A stretch of 64,000 bases of DNA. Origin: Tupaia tana. Its lineage: Eukaryota; Chordata; Mammalia; Scandentia; Tupaiidae. Position numbers and translations under genes: made by a program. The DNA is taken from contig JAKSZU010000011.1 of NCBI GenBank assembly GCA_026018925.1, forward strand, positions 6,205,985 to 6,269,984, given 5' to 3'. Below, one piece after another: positions 1 through 13,185 of this stretch. The notes below the pieces were generated by a model. That model made no database searches. It saw nothing but the letters and a program-made list of their open reading frames with translations, and had not been told where the DNA came from. Positions within the stretch are counted from its first letter, which is position 1. Every line of letters starts with the position of its first letter.

Positions 1-232
1 GACTCCCACGTAGTCAACCGCGGTTCGCGTCCTGGACCTGGTGGCTTAAAACTCACGCCAGGCGCGTGTGCGTGCGTGCCCAAGATCCCAAGAGGAGAAT
101 GGAGGAGAAGAGATTGCGGTGTAGCCATCCCCCTGGGAGGGTGATTTCTCGCTTTCTGTCTCTCTGTCTCTCTCTGTCTGGCGAGCGCACGCGCCCTGTA
201 GCAAAAACCTCTCCAAAAAAAAAAAAAAAAAA
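1..232 (+). repeat. Family A tRNA-derived SINE, cut by window edge
   Basis: The first part of the head lies outside the window. The B box region reads GGTTCGCGTCC and the body has TTAAAACTCA, marking the young B-box-variant subfamily. It ends in an A run at 215-232. Confidence 0.93.
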
Positions 233-348
233 GAGTGCTCACTGAAAGACATTTCCCAGCAAAAGGCAATCGATCCCTCCGCTAGCTTTAGTTTCAGATT
301 TCTTGCATTTCATCTTCTATCTAACAAAGTACTAGATAATTGGCTTAG

Positions 349-350
<2 letters not shown>

Positions 351-442
<92 letters not shown>
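351..442. repeat. (TA)n(CA)n(TA)n microsatellite
   Basis: A compound dinucleotide repeat: TA units, a short CA block near 388-402, then TA units again. Confidence 0.97.
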
Positions 443-944
443 TGAGGCAACATTATCTCTGTTGCAGTGTGCCTCTAGAAGAACTCTGATGCTAGATAAA
501 GACAGATTTAATTAAAGTTACATTAAAAATGAAATCAGAATAGCTTACCACCCATTAGATATCATTTTCTTACCGTAATTGACAAAGACATGGAAAAAAT
601 AAAAGAAGCATATATTGTGTTATAGTGGGAAGCGTACTAGATTGGAAGCAAGGGCTTCCCTGATCTGGCTGTGTTTCTTGGGCTCATCAAAACATTTCTG
701 GAAATCTCTTTCAATGCCAAGGAGCTAAATTACTTGGTCTTTTAGCGTTTCATCTAATTCTAAAATGCATCCAGTCGTTGTCTGGAAAATTATTATGTGA
801 AACTCTAGTAACAGTTGATATAGTTAGCTTTCTTAAAATTCTGCCATGAAATAAACTGTTGGCCAGTCAACCTAAGGTTATCTTCATCAGTTATGAATTA
901 TAAACCATTTCAATTTTATATGTGTTAAGAAATGATGTGTATGT

Positions 945-1214
945 GTTTTGTTTTGCTTTGTTTGGTTTGGTTTGGTTTTGGTTTTGTTTTTGTTTTTTGC
1001 CATAGGGTACATGTGCTTGCTAGAGAGAGACAGAGAAAGGAAAAATGTGAAATCAGCCCCCCAGGGAAGATGGCCATGCTTCAGTCCCTCTTCCATTCTC
1101 CCCTGGGATTTTGGGGGCGTAAGCACACATGCCTGCAAGATTTTCAAGCCACCAGGTCTAGTACGCAGACTGTGATTGGCCAATGCTTTAACCAGCACAC
1201 CACCTGCTGGGCCC
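945..1214 (-). repeat. Family A-old SINE
   Basis: Read on the minus strand it runs from the head (complement of CTGCTGGGCCC at 1205-1214) to a tail made of (CCAAA)n/(CAAAA)n at 945-998. It abuts the next SINE in the opposite orientation. Confidence 0.9.
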
Positions 1215-1242
1215 TGAAGTGTACTTTTAAAAAGCATTTAGA

Positions 1243-1497
1243 GGACCAGCAGTTAGCATAATGGCTATGTCGCTGGACACCGCTGTTCGAGTCCTGGACC
1301 CAGTGACTTAAACTCATGCTGGGCGCATGTGCGTGTGTGCCCAGGATCCCGAGAGGAGAATGGAGGAGAAGGGATTGCGGCGTGGCCATCCCCCCTGAGG
1401 GTGATTTCTCACTTTCTATCTCTCTGTCTCTCTCTCTGTCTGTCTGGTGAGCGTATGTGCCCTATGGCAAAAACCTCTTCAAAAAAAAAAAAAAAAA
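1243..1497 (+). repeat. Family A SINE
   Basis: Head GGACCAGCAGTTAGC, B box GTTCGAGTCC and poly(A) tail. A target-site duplication AAAGCATTTAGA lies at 1231-1242, with its partner GCATTTAGAA just after the tail at 1499. Confidence 0.95.
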
Positions 1498-2543
1498 GGC
1501 ATTTAGAACTCAGCTGGTTACCAAGCTAAGAGGACTAGACCCTGTAGCTTCTCTAGTTGCTCATCCTCAGTTAGAACATTGCCCACCCCTATGAGTCTAT
1601 GGCACGTGGAGGAAGAGACAAGGACACTGCAGGGTGGGTGAGGCCAATGGCACTCTTCTGGGTGGACACCACGGGCTTCCTTCTATAGTGCTGAACTCAC
1701 GGTTTTCTCTTCCTTCTGTCCTGAAATGACATGAATTTGTACTAGATGGTGAACTGGAGCCACCTGAGGGGGCACTCTCTTTCTTACCTGAATTTCATCT
1801 AGATGCTTAGCAATTTGATCTCAGGTTAAGGATTCCACAAAGATGAAGGTGTAAGCCATGATTCTTTGGTGTGATTAAATTGAGTACACACTGCTCTGTG
1901 CTGAGACTCATGGCCATGATCAAGACTGACCGAGGAAAAGAGGCTGCTCTGCCAGGCAAACAGGCTTCCATACCTGCAGAAAGCATACTGCTCTCCATTA
2001 GCATTTTTTTTAAAAAAATTTTCTACAAAATTAGCTTTGGTGGCCATTGTCATGATCGCTACATCTCCTTAGGAAATGCTGACATTTTGAACAAGGATTT
2101 TAAACTCTTCTTGGAATGTGGAGATTTTAATAAGTGCTTCAGAGACCTCTGAGGGCAAAAAGAAGGGAGGCAATGGGTAGGTCCAGGCTGTCTTTGCTAC
2201 ATGCACATTACATGTCAGCAACACATTTGGCACAAATGCTGGAAGGAAATTCAATGTATTTTAATTTGTGCTTAACTCCTAGTGGTGGGATTATAGATAG
2301 TTCCTTATAGCCCTTTTCTAAAATGTTTACAGTTAAATGTGTACTATATACATTTTTTTTCCTCCAAAAGAAACTATGAAATAAAAAATGATTTCTTTTT
2401 TAGAGTGCAAGAGTAAATGGTCTCAGTTCTACTAAATAAAAAGATCCTGCTGCCTATAATCATTGCACTTTCAGCTGTCATGGGGCATTGGTCCCACATG
2501 CCTCATGGCAGAGGCCTCCCGGCACCATGGTTGGCTTTCCTAA

Positions 2544-2762
<219 letters not shown>

Positions 2763-5058
2763 TGATTAGGTGTAGTAGAAGGACATGGCCCCAGAATGAC
2801 TAATGTTTATGAATCTTTTTAGGATGCTTTTCACAAAGTAGAGGGCCTGTGCATGCATGTGCATGTGTGTGTATGTGAGTGTACATGTATCTTAGAATTT
2901 GGGAACTCTCCTCTATCCCTGGAATGAGGTTTACATGAAGGAGGATTTAGATGCTCTGGACAGAAGGTCCTCAACCAAGCCTGACCTATCACCAGGAATG
3001 AAGCCACAGTCTGGAGGTAAATACTGAGGATATCAGTAGAGCAAAGGGCAGTCTTGAGATCTGTTTCCTGTAGATTACATTATGTCCCAAGAAACCACCT
3101 CTGCCTCAGTGTAGAAAAGGTGCTGAGAGCTGGCAAGTTCATTTGCAAGTGTGTATCCTCTACCTGTAAATGGTGATGAAATCACACCAACAAATTCTCA
3201 TTCTATTTTACTCCGGTTCCTAGATTCTCCTGAGCTTTGATTTACTTTATCATCCTCTAATGCCTTCATTTTTGTACCCCCATGTAACATGCCATCATTT
3301 CCAAACATGAGACTGTGACAACATAAAAACCACATGAAACACACCATCTCCTCCCTAAATTGTCTTCAGGTTGCCCCATTGGATAATTGGTTCATATGCA
3401 CATGCGCTTCTAGAGTCCAAGAAGCTTCTATTACAAAGTGTGATATCTTCCAACTTTGTCTCTACATTCTGGCCAGCATCTTGCTTCAGGCTCTTACCTT
3501 TCTTTCTGTTGATTGGTTGTTGGCTGATCAGTAGGGCATTGGAGAAAAGTATGAGGCAAATATAATAGTATGTGCTACAGTCCAGGTTCATAAACCACAA
3601 CAAGCTCCATATGTACCAGCCTACATCCTGGGACTGCAAGATGTTTTCTAGCCTTTTGAGTAGGCAAAGGATATAGGACCTCTTGTTTTAGTTGGTTGTA
3701 AGATGCCCATGATGTTGTTGCATCATCCTGTTCTCAGGAGCAGTCTTTGGAGGGTTGAAAGAGCCCACATATTCTTTGCGGATGGACAGATAGAATGGCT
3801 TAAGGGTAGTATGGGAAGACACAGACTGAGGTAGAATATTAATGACCTTTTCTAGAAGCCAGAGAGTAACCCTTTTCTGAAAAACGAAGTAAGCTGAAGA
3901 GCTACTTCTCACTAAACATTGAAATGCATTTGAATACACAAGGTCTGAGGATTTAAAGCCAAAGAGGAAAAGCTTTGCTTCTTGCATGGGTTTTATGATA
4001 CCAAGTCAAGCTCTGGGATTATTGCCGGCTTTGCTAAGTGACTAATTATGCAGTGAGATGTTGTCGGTATGTTAAAAGCAAAGCACTTATTATTCACTCT
4101 GTTTCTATATCTAATACAGAAAACTGTAAGGTATTCTGGGGTTTCTCTTTGGTTCACTGGGCATGGTTTGATAGCATATCAGATGGTGTTCATATTCATT
4201 GCATCAATGGATGTATCCTCAAGATAAATGAATATGGACTTAGAAACCAGAAGTTAAATTTAATCCCTATAAGCTTGTTATTTTACTGATGAACAAACTG
4301 AGCCCAGGAAAGGGTAAAAATGAATGCCCAGTGTCATTCAGGCAGGAACGCTTATACTCCCTCCCATACCATGTGGACTGAAAATAGTACCTCTCCCTGT
4401 ATTTAGATACACCACATCCACCAACAATGTTAATGAACACAAAATCCAAAGCAGGAACTCTACTTTTTCTCTTACCTTTCATAGACACTGATGTGCAGAA
4501 CAAAGTACATGCACATTTTTACTGTTGTGCCGAGTTCCCCAGGCATCCATGATGAACAAGAACCTGTGTCATCAGAACTAGTGAAATGAAAACTGCAAGA
4601 CTGAGAAGAGCTAGGCTGCTATTGAAGGGGCTTCTCGGAATAGGCAGCACCTTCATCCTCATTCTTCCCACTGAGTGATTTCAGCTTTAAATTCTCTAGT
4701 AATATCTTTTTAGCACTGGCATTTTAGATTGAAATCAAAGTCCAGAGATAAGACATTAAGTCACGAGTGTAGCTGCACTCTGTGTTAAAGTATTTCAGTT
4801 CAGTCAAACACACTTTGGTGTTGAGATGTTTAAATCTTCTGAAGGGTATTTATGAATCCCTACTTATTTCACTGTCTTGATTTTCCTCCAAACTCAACAT
4901 AAGCATTTTAGAGCTCTGCTCCAAATGCTTCTAAATTTAAGAGCACATGATTTCTTCCTCTTTCATCTCCTCCAAATCTAACTGCTTATCTCTCATGAGA
5001 CTTCATTTTCAGTTATCAGTCTGTCAGTGGAGTGATCCATATTTGAATAGGAAGTTAT

Positions 5059-5318
5059 TTATTATTTATTTTTTTTCGGAGAGGTTTTTGCTATAGGGTG
5101 TGTGCACTCTCCAAAAAGACAGAGAGAGCAGGAAAGCAAGAAATCACCCCCAAGGGGGATGGCCACGCCACTAATCCTTTCTCTATTCTCCTCCCGGGAT
5201 CTTGGGCATGCACGCACACACACCCAGCGTGAGTTTAAGCCACCGGGTCCGGGACTCGAACCGCAGTTGGCTACATGGGAGTTCAGCGACATAGCCATTA
5301 TGCTAACTACTGGTCCCT
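5059..5318 (-). repeat. Family A SINE
   Basis: Minus-strand head ends at 5317. The oligo(T) at 5069-5076 is the tail. It is flanked by the direct repeat AGGAAGTTAT at 5049-5058 and 5319-5328. Confidence 0.95.
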
Positions 5319-6199
5319 AGGAAGTTATCTTGATGGAGAAATGTTGAATGGAAGCAGCTGCTGTAACTTAGGTGCCCTAATTATGTTCTGTTCTTAGTTG
5401 TTAACTCTAGTCAGCGTGATCTGAAAGTCGGTTCCTAGGAACCTCAGATCTCTAGAGGGTCACATTTGGGGTTGCTATAGGGTCTTTCCACTTGAGCTGA
5501 GAACTAAAGACTTAGGGACTCTCCCTGGAGATGTCCTAGCTCCTTTAGTGTGTGACAATTCTAAATAAGGTTGTCATGTTGTTTCCTAACTCATGGGCTA
5601 TTAAGTTAGTCACTAGAGAGAAAATTAGGGAAGGGCTGCTGGAGATGAGAGCCGTGAAAACTTGGAAGGTGACACTTAACAACAAAGAAGACATCTAGAA
5701 AGCTAAAACCATCAGCAAATTAACAAACAAACATAAGCAAAGGAGGGAGGATGGGAGGAAAGATGGAAGAATGTGGTCCCATGATCAGTCATGGGTTGCA
5801 AAACCAAGGTATGTGCTCCATTGAAGTGCTGAAGCATAGTTAGTGGAAACCACCAGAATCTCTGCAGAATTTTCCAAGTGACTAGTAAGGCTGGATCCTT
5901 TCTTTAGAAGGCTTAGCTGGGAACTTCATAGATCATACGTGTGGGTTTGCAGGAAAGGCAGGTGGAAGGTGTGCAGAGCTCTTGGGGCTGATTGTGGGTT
6001 TACACATTGTCTCTGCCTTGCTGTAGATGAAATGAGTTCTATGAGTGGTTAGAAGTCTCCCTGGTTGCCACATCATCCCTTCTCCAGTTTATGATGAGCC
6101 ATGCATCTCACATTTGAAAAGTATCTCTCCTTGATTACAGACATACATCTTAGATTGGCTACTTCCAGAACACATACCAAAAAAGTTCTTTCCTCTGAT

Positions 6200-6257
6200 T
6201 TGTTACTTTTCAACTCTAGTTGTACATCAGAATCACCTGGGGCACTTAAAAAAAATA
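6200..6257 (+). mobile_element. MER5A-like hAT relic, 5' part
   Basis: The segment TACATCAGAATCACCTGGGG resembles the conserved start of MER5A, a nonautonomous hAT-Charlie element. A SINE splits it. The other part follows at 6521. Confidence 0.7.
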
Positions 6258-6520
6258 GGGACCAGTAGGGGTGGTAGTTAAGGTACTGAATCCCACATGA
6301 CTAATTCCACAGTTGGAGTTCTGGACCCAGCTACCTGAAAAACATGCCAAGCGCATGTGCGTGCATACCCAAAATCCTGAGAGGAAACGAGGAGAAGGGA
6401 TTGCAATGTGACCATCCCTTCTAGGGGGTTAATTTCTCACTTTCTCTGTCTCTCTCTCTCTCTCTGGCAAGCACACATGCCCTATGGCAAAAATCTTTTA
6501 AAAAATTAAAAAAATAAAAA
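6258..6520 (+). repeat. Family A-old SINE
   Basis: Head GGGACCAGTAGGGGTGGTAG, then the central and CT-rich parts, ending in an AAATTAAAAAAATAAAAA tail. It is inserted in a MER5A relic. Confidence 0.92.
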
Positions 6521-6615
6521 GCTAGTACTTGGCTTTGTCCCTGGAAATTACCACTTAGTAGCTCTGGCATCCACATCTGGTGATACCTCCAGGGTTGGAA
6601 CCACTTGTGTAGCCA
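6521..6615 (+). mobile_element. MER5A-like hAT relic, 3' part
   Basis: Continues the element at 6200. TCTGGTGATACC and GGAACCACTTGTG resemble the end of MER5A. Strongly diverged. Confidence 0.55.
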
Positions 6616-7654
6616 TTAAATGGTCCCTAAATCCCACGGTGACATCTTCTAGGACATGTACCCACAGATACCCAATTTATTTATGAGCTGCAGATTCTTC
6701 TAAGCCACTTTCTAGAGAAGGAACATCCTGACCTTGTATCTGGATTTTGGAGTCATTCTTATTTTCAGAACCTCTAACCATCTATTCCTAGATAGTAGTT
6801 ATCCTTGCCTTAGTTCTGTTGGGTTAGATTACACCAGATGGGAAAATATTTTTTAAAAAATCATATAGATACAGACCCAGAAAGAAAGATTTTCATGTCT
6901 TCATCTATTTTACGATTTATACCCATCCGCTAGCTTCCTGCAGGAGACATAGAAGGCCCTGAATAACGATGTGATGGATTGGATGACTGTGTTCCCTTCA
7001 TTAAATCAAACTTAGGTCAGATGTGTTGTTACTGTGATTAAGAAGGCCAGAAAAGGTAGTAGGAAACATTTGAGTAACACTTTTTCTACTTGTTTGTTTC
7101 TTTTGTTTTAGATTGATCGATATACAAAAAGAGCATTTAAATTAAAAGCACTGGGGGAATTCAGAAGGGCACAGTGCTCTCCTATTTGCAATGATTCAAA
7201 GATGACTTAAGTTAGATGCCACATTTAGAAATCCTCACTAGGAGTGAATCACTCCGGATGTTTCACTGACCATGCCCAGGGCGGAACCTCTTAATGCTCT
7301 GGGTGGATTTCTAGGCAGCGATGGTCACTTGGATGCTGGAAATGGACGCTGGAAACTGGCCCGGAGCACAGAGAGGGCTCTCTGTGGGTCAGATGTAGAG
7401 CCCAACACTTTCAGGGGAATAGACCTTGCAGGCTCTTTCCTCCCCTCCTGGTTGCCCTGCGGATGAGGTGGGAGTGAGACATCAGCCTCCCTCATCGAGC
7501 CGTCACCACAGCTGGGCCTGCCAGTGATGGCCCACATGGTCTCTCAGGGTGCTCGCTTTCCAGCCAACTCCACTCTGGCTTTCACCCAGGCTCTCAAATG
7601 AAAGTCCTTTTTACAAGGGGCACCAATGTACAGTGTTAAGCGATTTGCTGAGTC

Positions 7655-7714
7655 ACTCTCTCTCCCTCCCTTTCTTCCTTTCTCACTCTTTTCCTCCCTT
7701 TCTTTTTTCTTTTT
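7655..7714. repeat. Polypyrimidine tract
   Basis: CT-rich low-complexity sequence (TCTCTCCCTCCCTTTCTTCC type) directly next to the tail of a family C SINE. Confidence 0.85.
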
Positions 7715-7950
7715 TAAAAAATAAAGTTTATTTATTTCTTCCATGAAACAGTGAGAGACAGAGTGAGAGAAAGAGGTACTGCCAACAGGGTTGTCACACT
7801 GTCATCCACCCCTCGCCTTGGCCACCTAGGATCTTGAACACATGCGTACCCTGCTTGTACAAAAATCCCTTGGACTGCAAACCTGGGACTTCCCTTGTGC
7901 CTCAGTGTCATGGAATGATTGCATTACCGCTACGCCATCGTGCCTGGCGG
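7715..7950 (-). repeat. Family C SINE
   Basis: Minus-strand element. The tail is the complement of AAATAAATAAACTTTA (7720-7740), followed by a GAGAGACAGAGTGAG tract. The head ends at GTGCCTGGCGG. Confidence 0.82.
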
Positions 7951-8254
7951 TCTGCTGCTTTCAGTGCTGTTATCTACTCACTCTGAGAAACTTTGTTCTC
8001 TCGGCTTCCAAGATGTCACCCAGCTGCCTAAGTTAACACACCAGGAAGCTGTGCTCTCTCCTTCTTCCCAGGTCTAGCCCACTTCTAAGTCCTGCTGTTG
8101 TGTAATAGCCTCTGTAGGTATGATGCCCGTTTTTTTTGTTATTACCCACCAATGCCATCGTAGCCATGGGAAAACCTCCTCGTGTCCCACTGGCCACCTG
8201 CCTTGCCCCCTCCACTAAATTCACGTTCTGCACTGCTGCTGGAATAATCTTTCT

Positions 8255-8500
8255 TTTATTTGTAGAGAGATTTTTGCTATAGGGTGCTTGTGCTCACCAG
8301 AGAGACAGAGAGACAGAAAGCGAGAAATCATCCCCCAGGGGGATGGCCATGCTGTAATTCCTTCTCCTCCATTTTCCTCTAGGGACCTTGGGCATGCACA
8401 CACATGCGCCCAGCATGAATTTAAGCCGCCGGGTCTGGGACTCAAATGGTGGTCGACTACATGGGAGTCCACCAACACCATTATGCCGTCTGCTGATCCC
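8255..8500 (-). repeat. Family A SINE
   Basis: Flanked by an imperfect duplication TGGAATAATCTTTCT (8240-8254) and TGGAGTGATCTTTCT (8501-8515). It is inserted at the edge of an L2 relic. Confidence 0.93.
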
Positions 8501-9030
8501 TGGAGTGATCTTTCTAAAACACAAATCTGATCACATCCCTCCTCTGCTGAAGGTCCCCAGAGACCTCCTTCCCATTGCATTCTCTGGAATGTGCCATTTA
8601 GGGCTCTGTCTTTCCTGGCCCTCAGCGGACTTGCCGACCTATCGTGTGAGAGAGACTCTGTTAGCAGGACCTGCTGGTAGTTTCCACCAAGCATCTCAGT
8701 CTTCTTCGCATCACTCTTGATCTTCCTTCCACCTCGAATTCCTTGGCTATCTCTCTCAGCCTGCCTGCCTCTTACACATCCTTTAGGCCCAGCTCAAATG
8801 CCATCTCCCCTGTAAGGCTTCCCCAGTCTCCCAGTTTGGACTCAGTGCTCATCTGTGCTCTAAGAGCATCTGGTGTATTTCTCTCCCTCTCTAGAAATTA
8901 TATCAGACTATATTACAAGCATGTATGGATGTGTCTGTCTCCTGGACAGGCACGTCTCATATATCTGGGTGTTTGCAGCCTCTAGAACAGTGCCTGCACA
9001 CAGGAGGCACTCACTGCATGGTTACAGAAC
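8501..9030 (+). mobile_element. LINE L2 3' part
   Basis: Matches the L2 3' region as I know it: CTGATCACATCCCTCCTCTGCTGA, GGCCCAGCTCAAATGCCATCTC, CAGTGCCTGCACACAGGAGGCACTC. It probably begins before the SINE at 8255. Ancient relic with no open frame. Confidence 0.8.
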
Positions 9031-10093
9031 CAGAGGGAATGGAGATGACAAGAAAGTGGTGAGGATGCCCTCACTGTTTTCCTTTGCCTCTGGTTCTTCG
9101 GTCACTCTCTTCTAACGATTCTGGGCTCTCATCGCTTACCTGACATCGCTGTCACTGTGAAAGAGATTCACAGTCTTCTCTTCAAGAAGGCTCTAGGGAG
9201 AATTTGCAGGGACTCATTGCAGTTGGAGCCATCCTAAGACAGGTAGAAGCTTGCGCCCTGCACCTTCGTGATGTCTGGACAGGGTCAGTGCCCTTTCCAG
9301 CAACTTGACTCCGGAAAGTGAAGTACATGGGTGACCCCTGGATACAGTTGCCCTTCCACTTAAGGGTGACCTCCTGGGAGGTCCTGGTCACTTCTAAAGT
9401 ACAGACTGCTGTCTGTGTGGGCGTCTCACCTACTCTCCCTGTGGGGGTGTTGATGCATCCTGACCTACTGGTTTCTGAGAAGGTGAGTCACAATCCATTT
9501 ATCAGGAAGAATGTTTGGCTTTGGACAACAACTATTCTATAATGTTAGCTGTCCTGGGTTACAGAGAGAGGCTACTAAAAGAATTACTATTTTTTTTTTC
9601 TATATTTCAAGGTGCATCTATTGCTTTTCATATAGACAGCCTTGTAATAGTCTCCGAAACCTTAGTCTCCAGATAACAATAATTATAAAGTGTATATCCT
9701 CTCTTTGGCTTTGTAGGTATCTAAGCTTACTACTTATCATGGTTACATTTAAAGTCATTCATTTCTGAAATTTTACTAGGGTGAGAATCATACAAATTAA
9801 GCTGTCTATTTAGTCATATACTTGTCTGTGCGGCCTCTCTGTGTCCCTCTTGGGCAAAGACAGAATCTGATGATTCCTCTTGGCCAGTGAAATCAGGGAC
9901 TAGCGGGTCTACACAGGTCTACACAGCTTCCAAGGCATTTTTATGCCACAGCGGGCTACACATCCCATTTTGAAGTCCTGCCCTTTTAACACTCCCTATT
10001 GCCTCCTCTCTTCCCTGGCCATGCCTCCCTGCCTTCATTAGGTAGGTCAGACATAGCTCAAGAGACAACTCCTGTATTTCTCTAAGATAAGAA

Positions 10094-10516
10094 TTAGCAC
10101 TTTGTAAAAGTGAACCATGGAACAGTGAGGCAAGACCATAAAGGATCAGACCTCCAGGTGCCTCCACACATCCGAATGGCTGTTTCCTTCCCAGCATTCA
10201 CCAGCGATAGTTCCCCTTTGACACGGACATCTTTGCTGTCTCTGTACTCTGTGTAGGTAGTGGTCTTGGATGCCATCCCACTGTAGTTCCAAAACAGTTG
10301 TGTGACTTTTTTGATGGAGGCCAAACAAGTGGGAGTTTTCTCCTCCAAGTTGCAGAAGGACAATCTTATCAGGGTGGTTGGTGTGACATATGCCCACTTC
10401 TGTTCTTTGTTCAGACAAAGTTGTAGTGTCCAGTAAAATAGCAGCCCAAATAGCAGTGAGGTTAGCTGTAGGTGGTCCAGGGCATTGGGAGCTTTAGAAC
10501 CACATGAATCCCACAC
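10094..10516 (-). other. Unassigned antisense open frame in intron 4
   Basis: A 140-codon ATG-to-stop frame on the strand opposite PMP22, in a stretch where I recognise no repeat. A second minus-strand frame (10146-10418) overlaps it. The predicted protein has a short hydrophobic segment near residues 20-32 and several cysteines, but I recognise no family. It has no visible promoter, splice sites or poly(A) context, so it is probably a chance frame. I do not claim it as a gene. Confidence 0.2.
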
Positions 10517-11423
10517 GGAGTGCTGGATTTATAATGGAGTCACTCAGACCTTCTCAAAGACCCTGTTTTCAGGAAGGAACAGACCAGGCTTTGTGCAGCT
10601 CCAGGCTGGGGTGCTGACATCACTGGACCCCTCCCTGCAGGAAGACACTGAGTGTCACATGGGCATGGACCTTCAGACTTGAGCCGGGCTGCTTTGCAGG
10701 GCCTAGAACAGAATCTTTTTTCTCCTTCCCACACCAAAGAGCTGCATTGGTGGGCCAAGGAGGGGTGGCTTGACTTACCTGAATCTGATGCCCTTTAATC
10801 TCTCTTGTGGCCTCAGATCAAGGCTTGGGAGTGTCAAGTGAAATGGAGCTGGCCCTTGACAGACTCATCCCTCTGCAGTTTTGCTTCTCATTTGCTTATT
10901 GTCTCCTTCCTTTGCCCCAACATTCTCTTCTCCATGTGTTCTTCTGTCTGCCCAGAGGGCAGTGCCCATGGGCATTGCTTTCTCGGTCTCTTATGGTCCC
11001 GCTAAAAAGACCATAGGCCTCTGTGGTCTGCATGGAGCCTAGTGCTCATGCCATGGCATGAGTCTAAAAATGGTCAATTGTCATATCGCTTCCATTGGTT
11101 TGGGGTCATGTCACTACCCGTTTGCAGAGTTTGTACAGTGGTTCACAGGTTTCCAGGGGTTTTGACATCCAACTGCCCTTGAAAAGAAATAGCCTGATTT
11201 ATCTCAAAGGCTTGTTGACCACGTATTGTGGCCTGGGAATAGGTGACAGTTAAAGAAAAACAAATGAGCTAGAACGTGTGATGAGGACCCTTAGAGATTA
11301 TGGCCTGGATAGCCAAGATTGAGATGTGGAGAGCAAGTGGTTTTTCCCTGTTCTGTTTTTGAGCTGCCTACTCTTAATTCTGGACCTGGAAGCAGATTCC
11401 CTCTGGAGTTAGAAATGTTCTTC

Positions 11424-11930
<507 letters not shown>

Positions 11931-12613
11931 AGTGCCCAGACTTGTCAGTCTGACGCTCTGAGCGTACATGGGGAAGGGAGGAAGGAAAAAAAAAACAAAA
12001 ACAAAAAAAAACAAAACCCAAAAGGAGCTAGCCAAAAACCCAAACTCAAACCAAATCAAACAGAATGCAGTTGGGGGGGGGGTTGCTGTTCATTGAAGAT
12101 GTATATAATATCTATGGTTTATAAAACCTATTTATAACACTTTTTACATATATGTACATAGTATTGTTTGCTTTTTATGTTGACCATCAGCCTCGTGTTG
12201 AGCCTTAAAGAAGTAGCTAAAGAACTTGACATTCTAACAGTATATTCAAGCTCAGTATTCTTGTGTGGGTTTTCATTTCTGTGTTTTGCCCAGAAGTACA
12301 ATAACTCCATCTCACCCCTTTCCTTTCACCTGAAAGAAGATACCTCCCTCCCACCGCACCTTGTCTAGCAAACCACAGTGTGGGTATAAACCCCGAGTGG
12401 CCAAAAGCCCTTTTATTGTGGGCGACCCAGTGCATTCGACAGAAGCATCCGCTGCCTAAACACCGTGTAAAGCCTTACACAGGCACAGACACGACGCCCA
12501 ACCTGGAGCCCTCCGCAAAAACACGGCGTGTGGCTTTGGAATACTCCCCCGGGCTGGTGGAGTATCTCAGTCACGTGTCTAAGTGAGAAATCGGTGACAG
12601 CAAATCTGTGAAA

Positions 12614-12621
12614 TGGTGCTA
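12614..12621 (+). promoter_or_regulatory. PMP22: miR-29 8mer target site
   Basis: TGGTGCTA pairs with positions 2-8 of miR-29 and has the A opposite position 1. It sits in the conserved-looking block GAAATGGTGCTATGGATTT. miR-29a is reported to repress PMP22 in Schwann cells, so the site is probably functional, though this is not shown by the sequence. Confidence 0.8.
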
Positions 12622-12787
12622 TGGATTTACCATTCCTTGTTATCACTAATCATCTAAACGACTCACTGGAAATTCAATTAACACTTTTACAACCTAAAGT
12701 AGAATGGAGACCTGAATAATTCTGTGTAATGTAAATGGTTTATAACGGCGTTTGTACCTTAGCTAGGCTGCTGTTCTTATGACAATG

Positions 12788-12793
12788 AATAAA
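12788..12793 (+). terminator. PMP22: Possible proximal poly(A) signal
   Basis: AATAAA within GAATAAATCATAAAG, about 290 bp before the distal signal. It could give a shorter mRNA, but no downstream GU-rich element is obvious. Confidence 0.4.
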
Positions 12794-13079
12794 TCATAAA
12801 GCCTTCATCATGCCCACATTTTTCTTACGGTCGGAGCATCAGGACAAGTGTCTAGACCTCATGGGACTGTGTGTTCCCAGGGCTTGGCTGGGTCTAGACG
12901 GACCTGTGCTTCCAAGGACTGTCTGGCAATGACTTGTATTGGCCACCAACTGTAGATGTTTATATGGTGCCCTTCTGATGCTAAGACTCCAGACCTTTCT
13001 TTTTCTTTTTTTTTTTTTTTTTTTTTTTCGCTTTGCTTCTTCGGATTTTATACCAACCGTGTGGACTAAGATGCATTAA

Positions 13080-13091
13080 AATAAAAATAAA
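13080..13091 (+). terminator. PMP22: PMP22 distal poly(A) signal
   Basis: Two overlapping AATAAA hexamers (13080-13085 and 13086-13091) after TGGACTAAGATGCATTAAA, the same context as the human PMP22 mRNA end as I recall it. Cleavage is expected near 13105. A T/G-rich stretch (13117-13140) follows. Confidence 0.88.
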
Positions 13092-13185
13092 CATCAGAGT
13101 AACTCACTGATCTCTCTTGTTTTTTTTGTGGGACCTGGGTGTGAGTACAAGGTGCATGTGAGGGTGGGATGAAGAGCATGGTGGG

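Larger units (their letters stand above)
11931..13105 (+). other. PMP22: PMP22 3' UTR
   Basis: Runs from the stop to the expected cleavage site after the distal AATAAA. Long stretches resemble the human PMP22 3' UTR as I remember it, for example GATGTATATAATATCTATGG, CCATCAGCCTCGTGTTGAGC and TTTCTTACGGTCGGAGCATC. The start contains an A-rich patch (11986-12030) and a G run (12073-12082). Near the end a run of about 23 T (about 13006-13028) looks expanded. I see no SINE inside the UTR. Confidence 0.93.

Noticed and set aside
8221..8694. 157-codon minus-strand frame
   Set aside because: It reads through a SINE and part of an L2. No independent coding signal.
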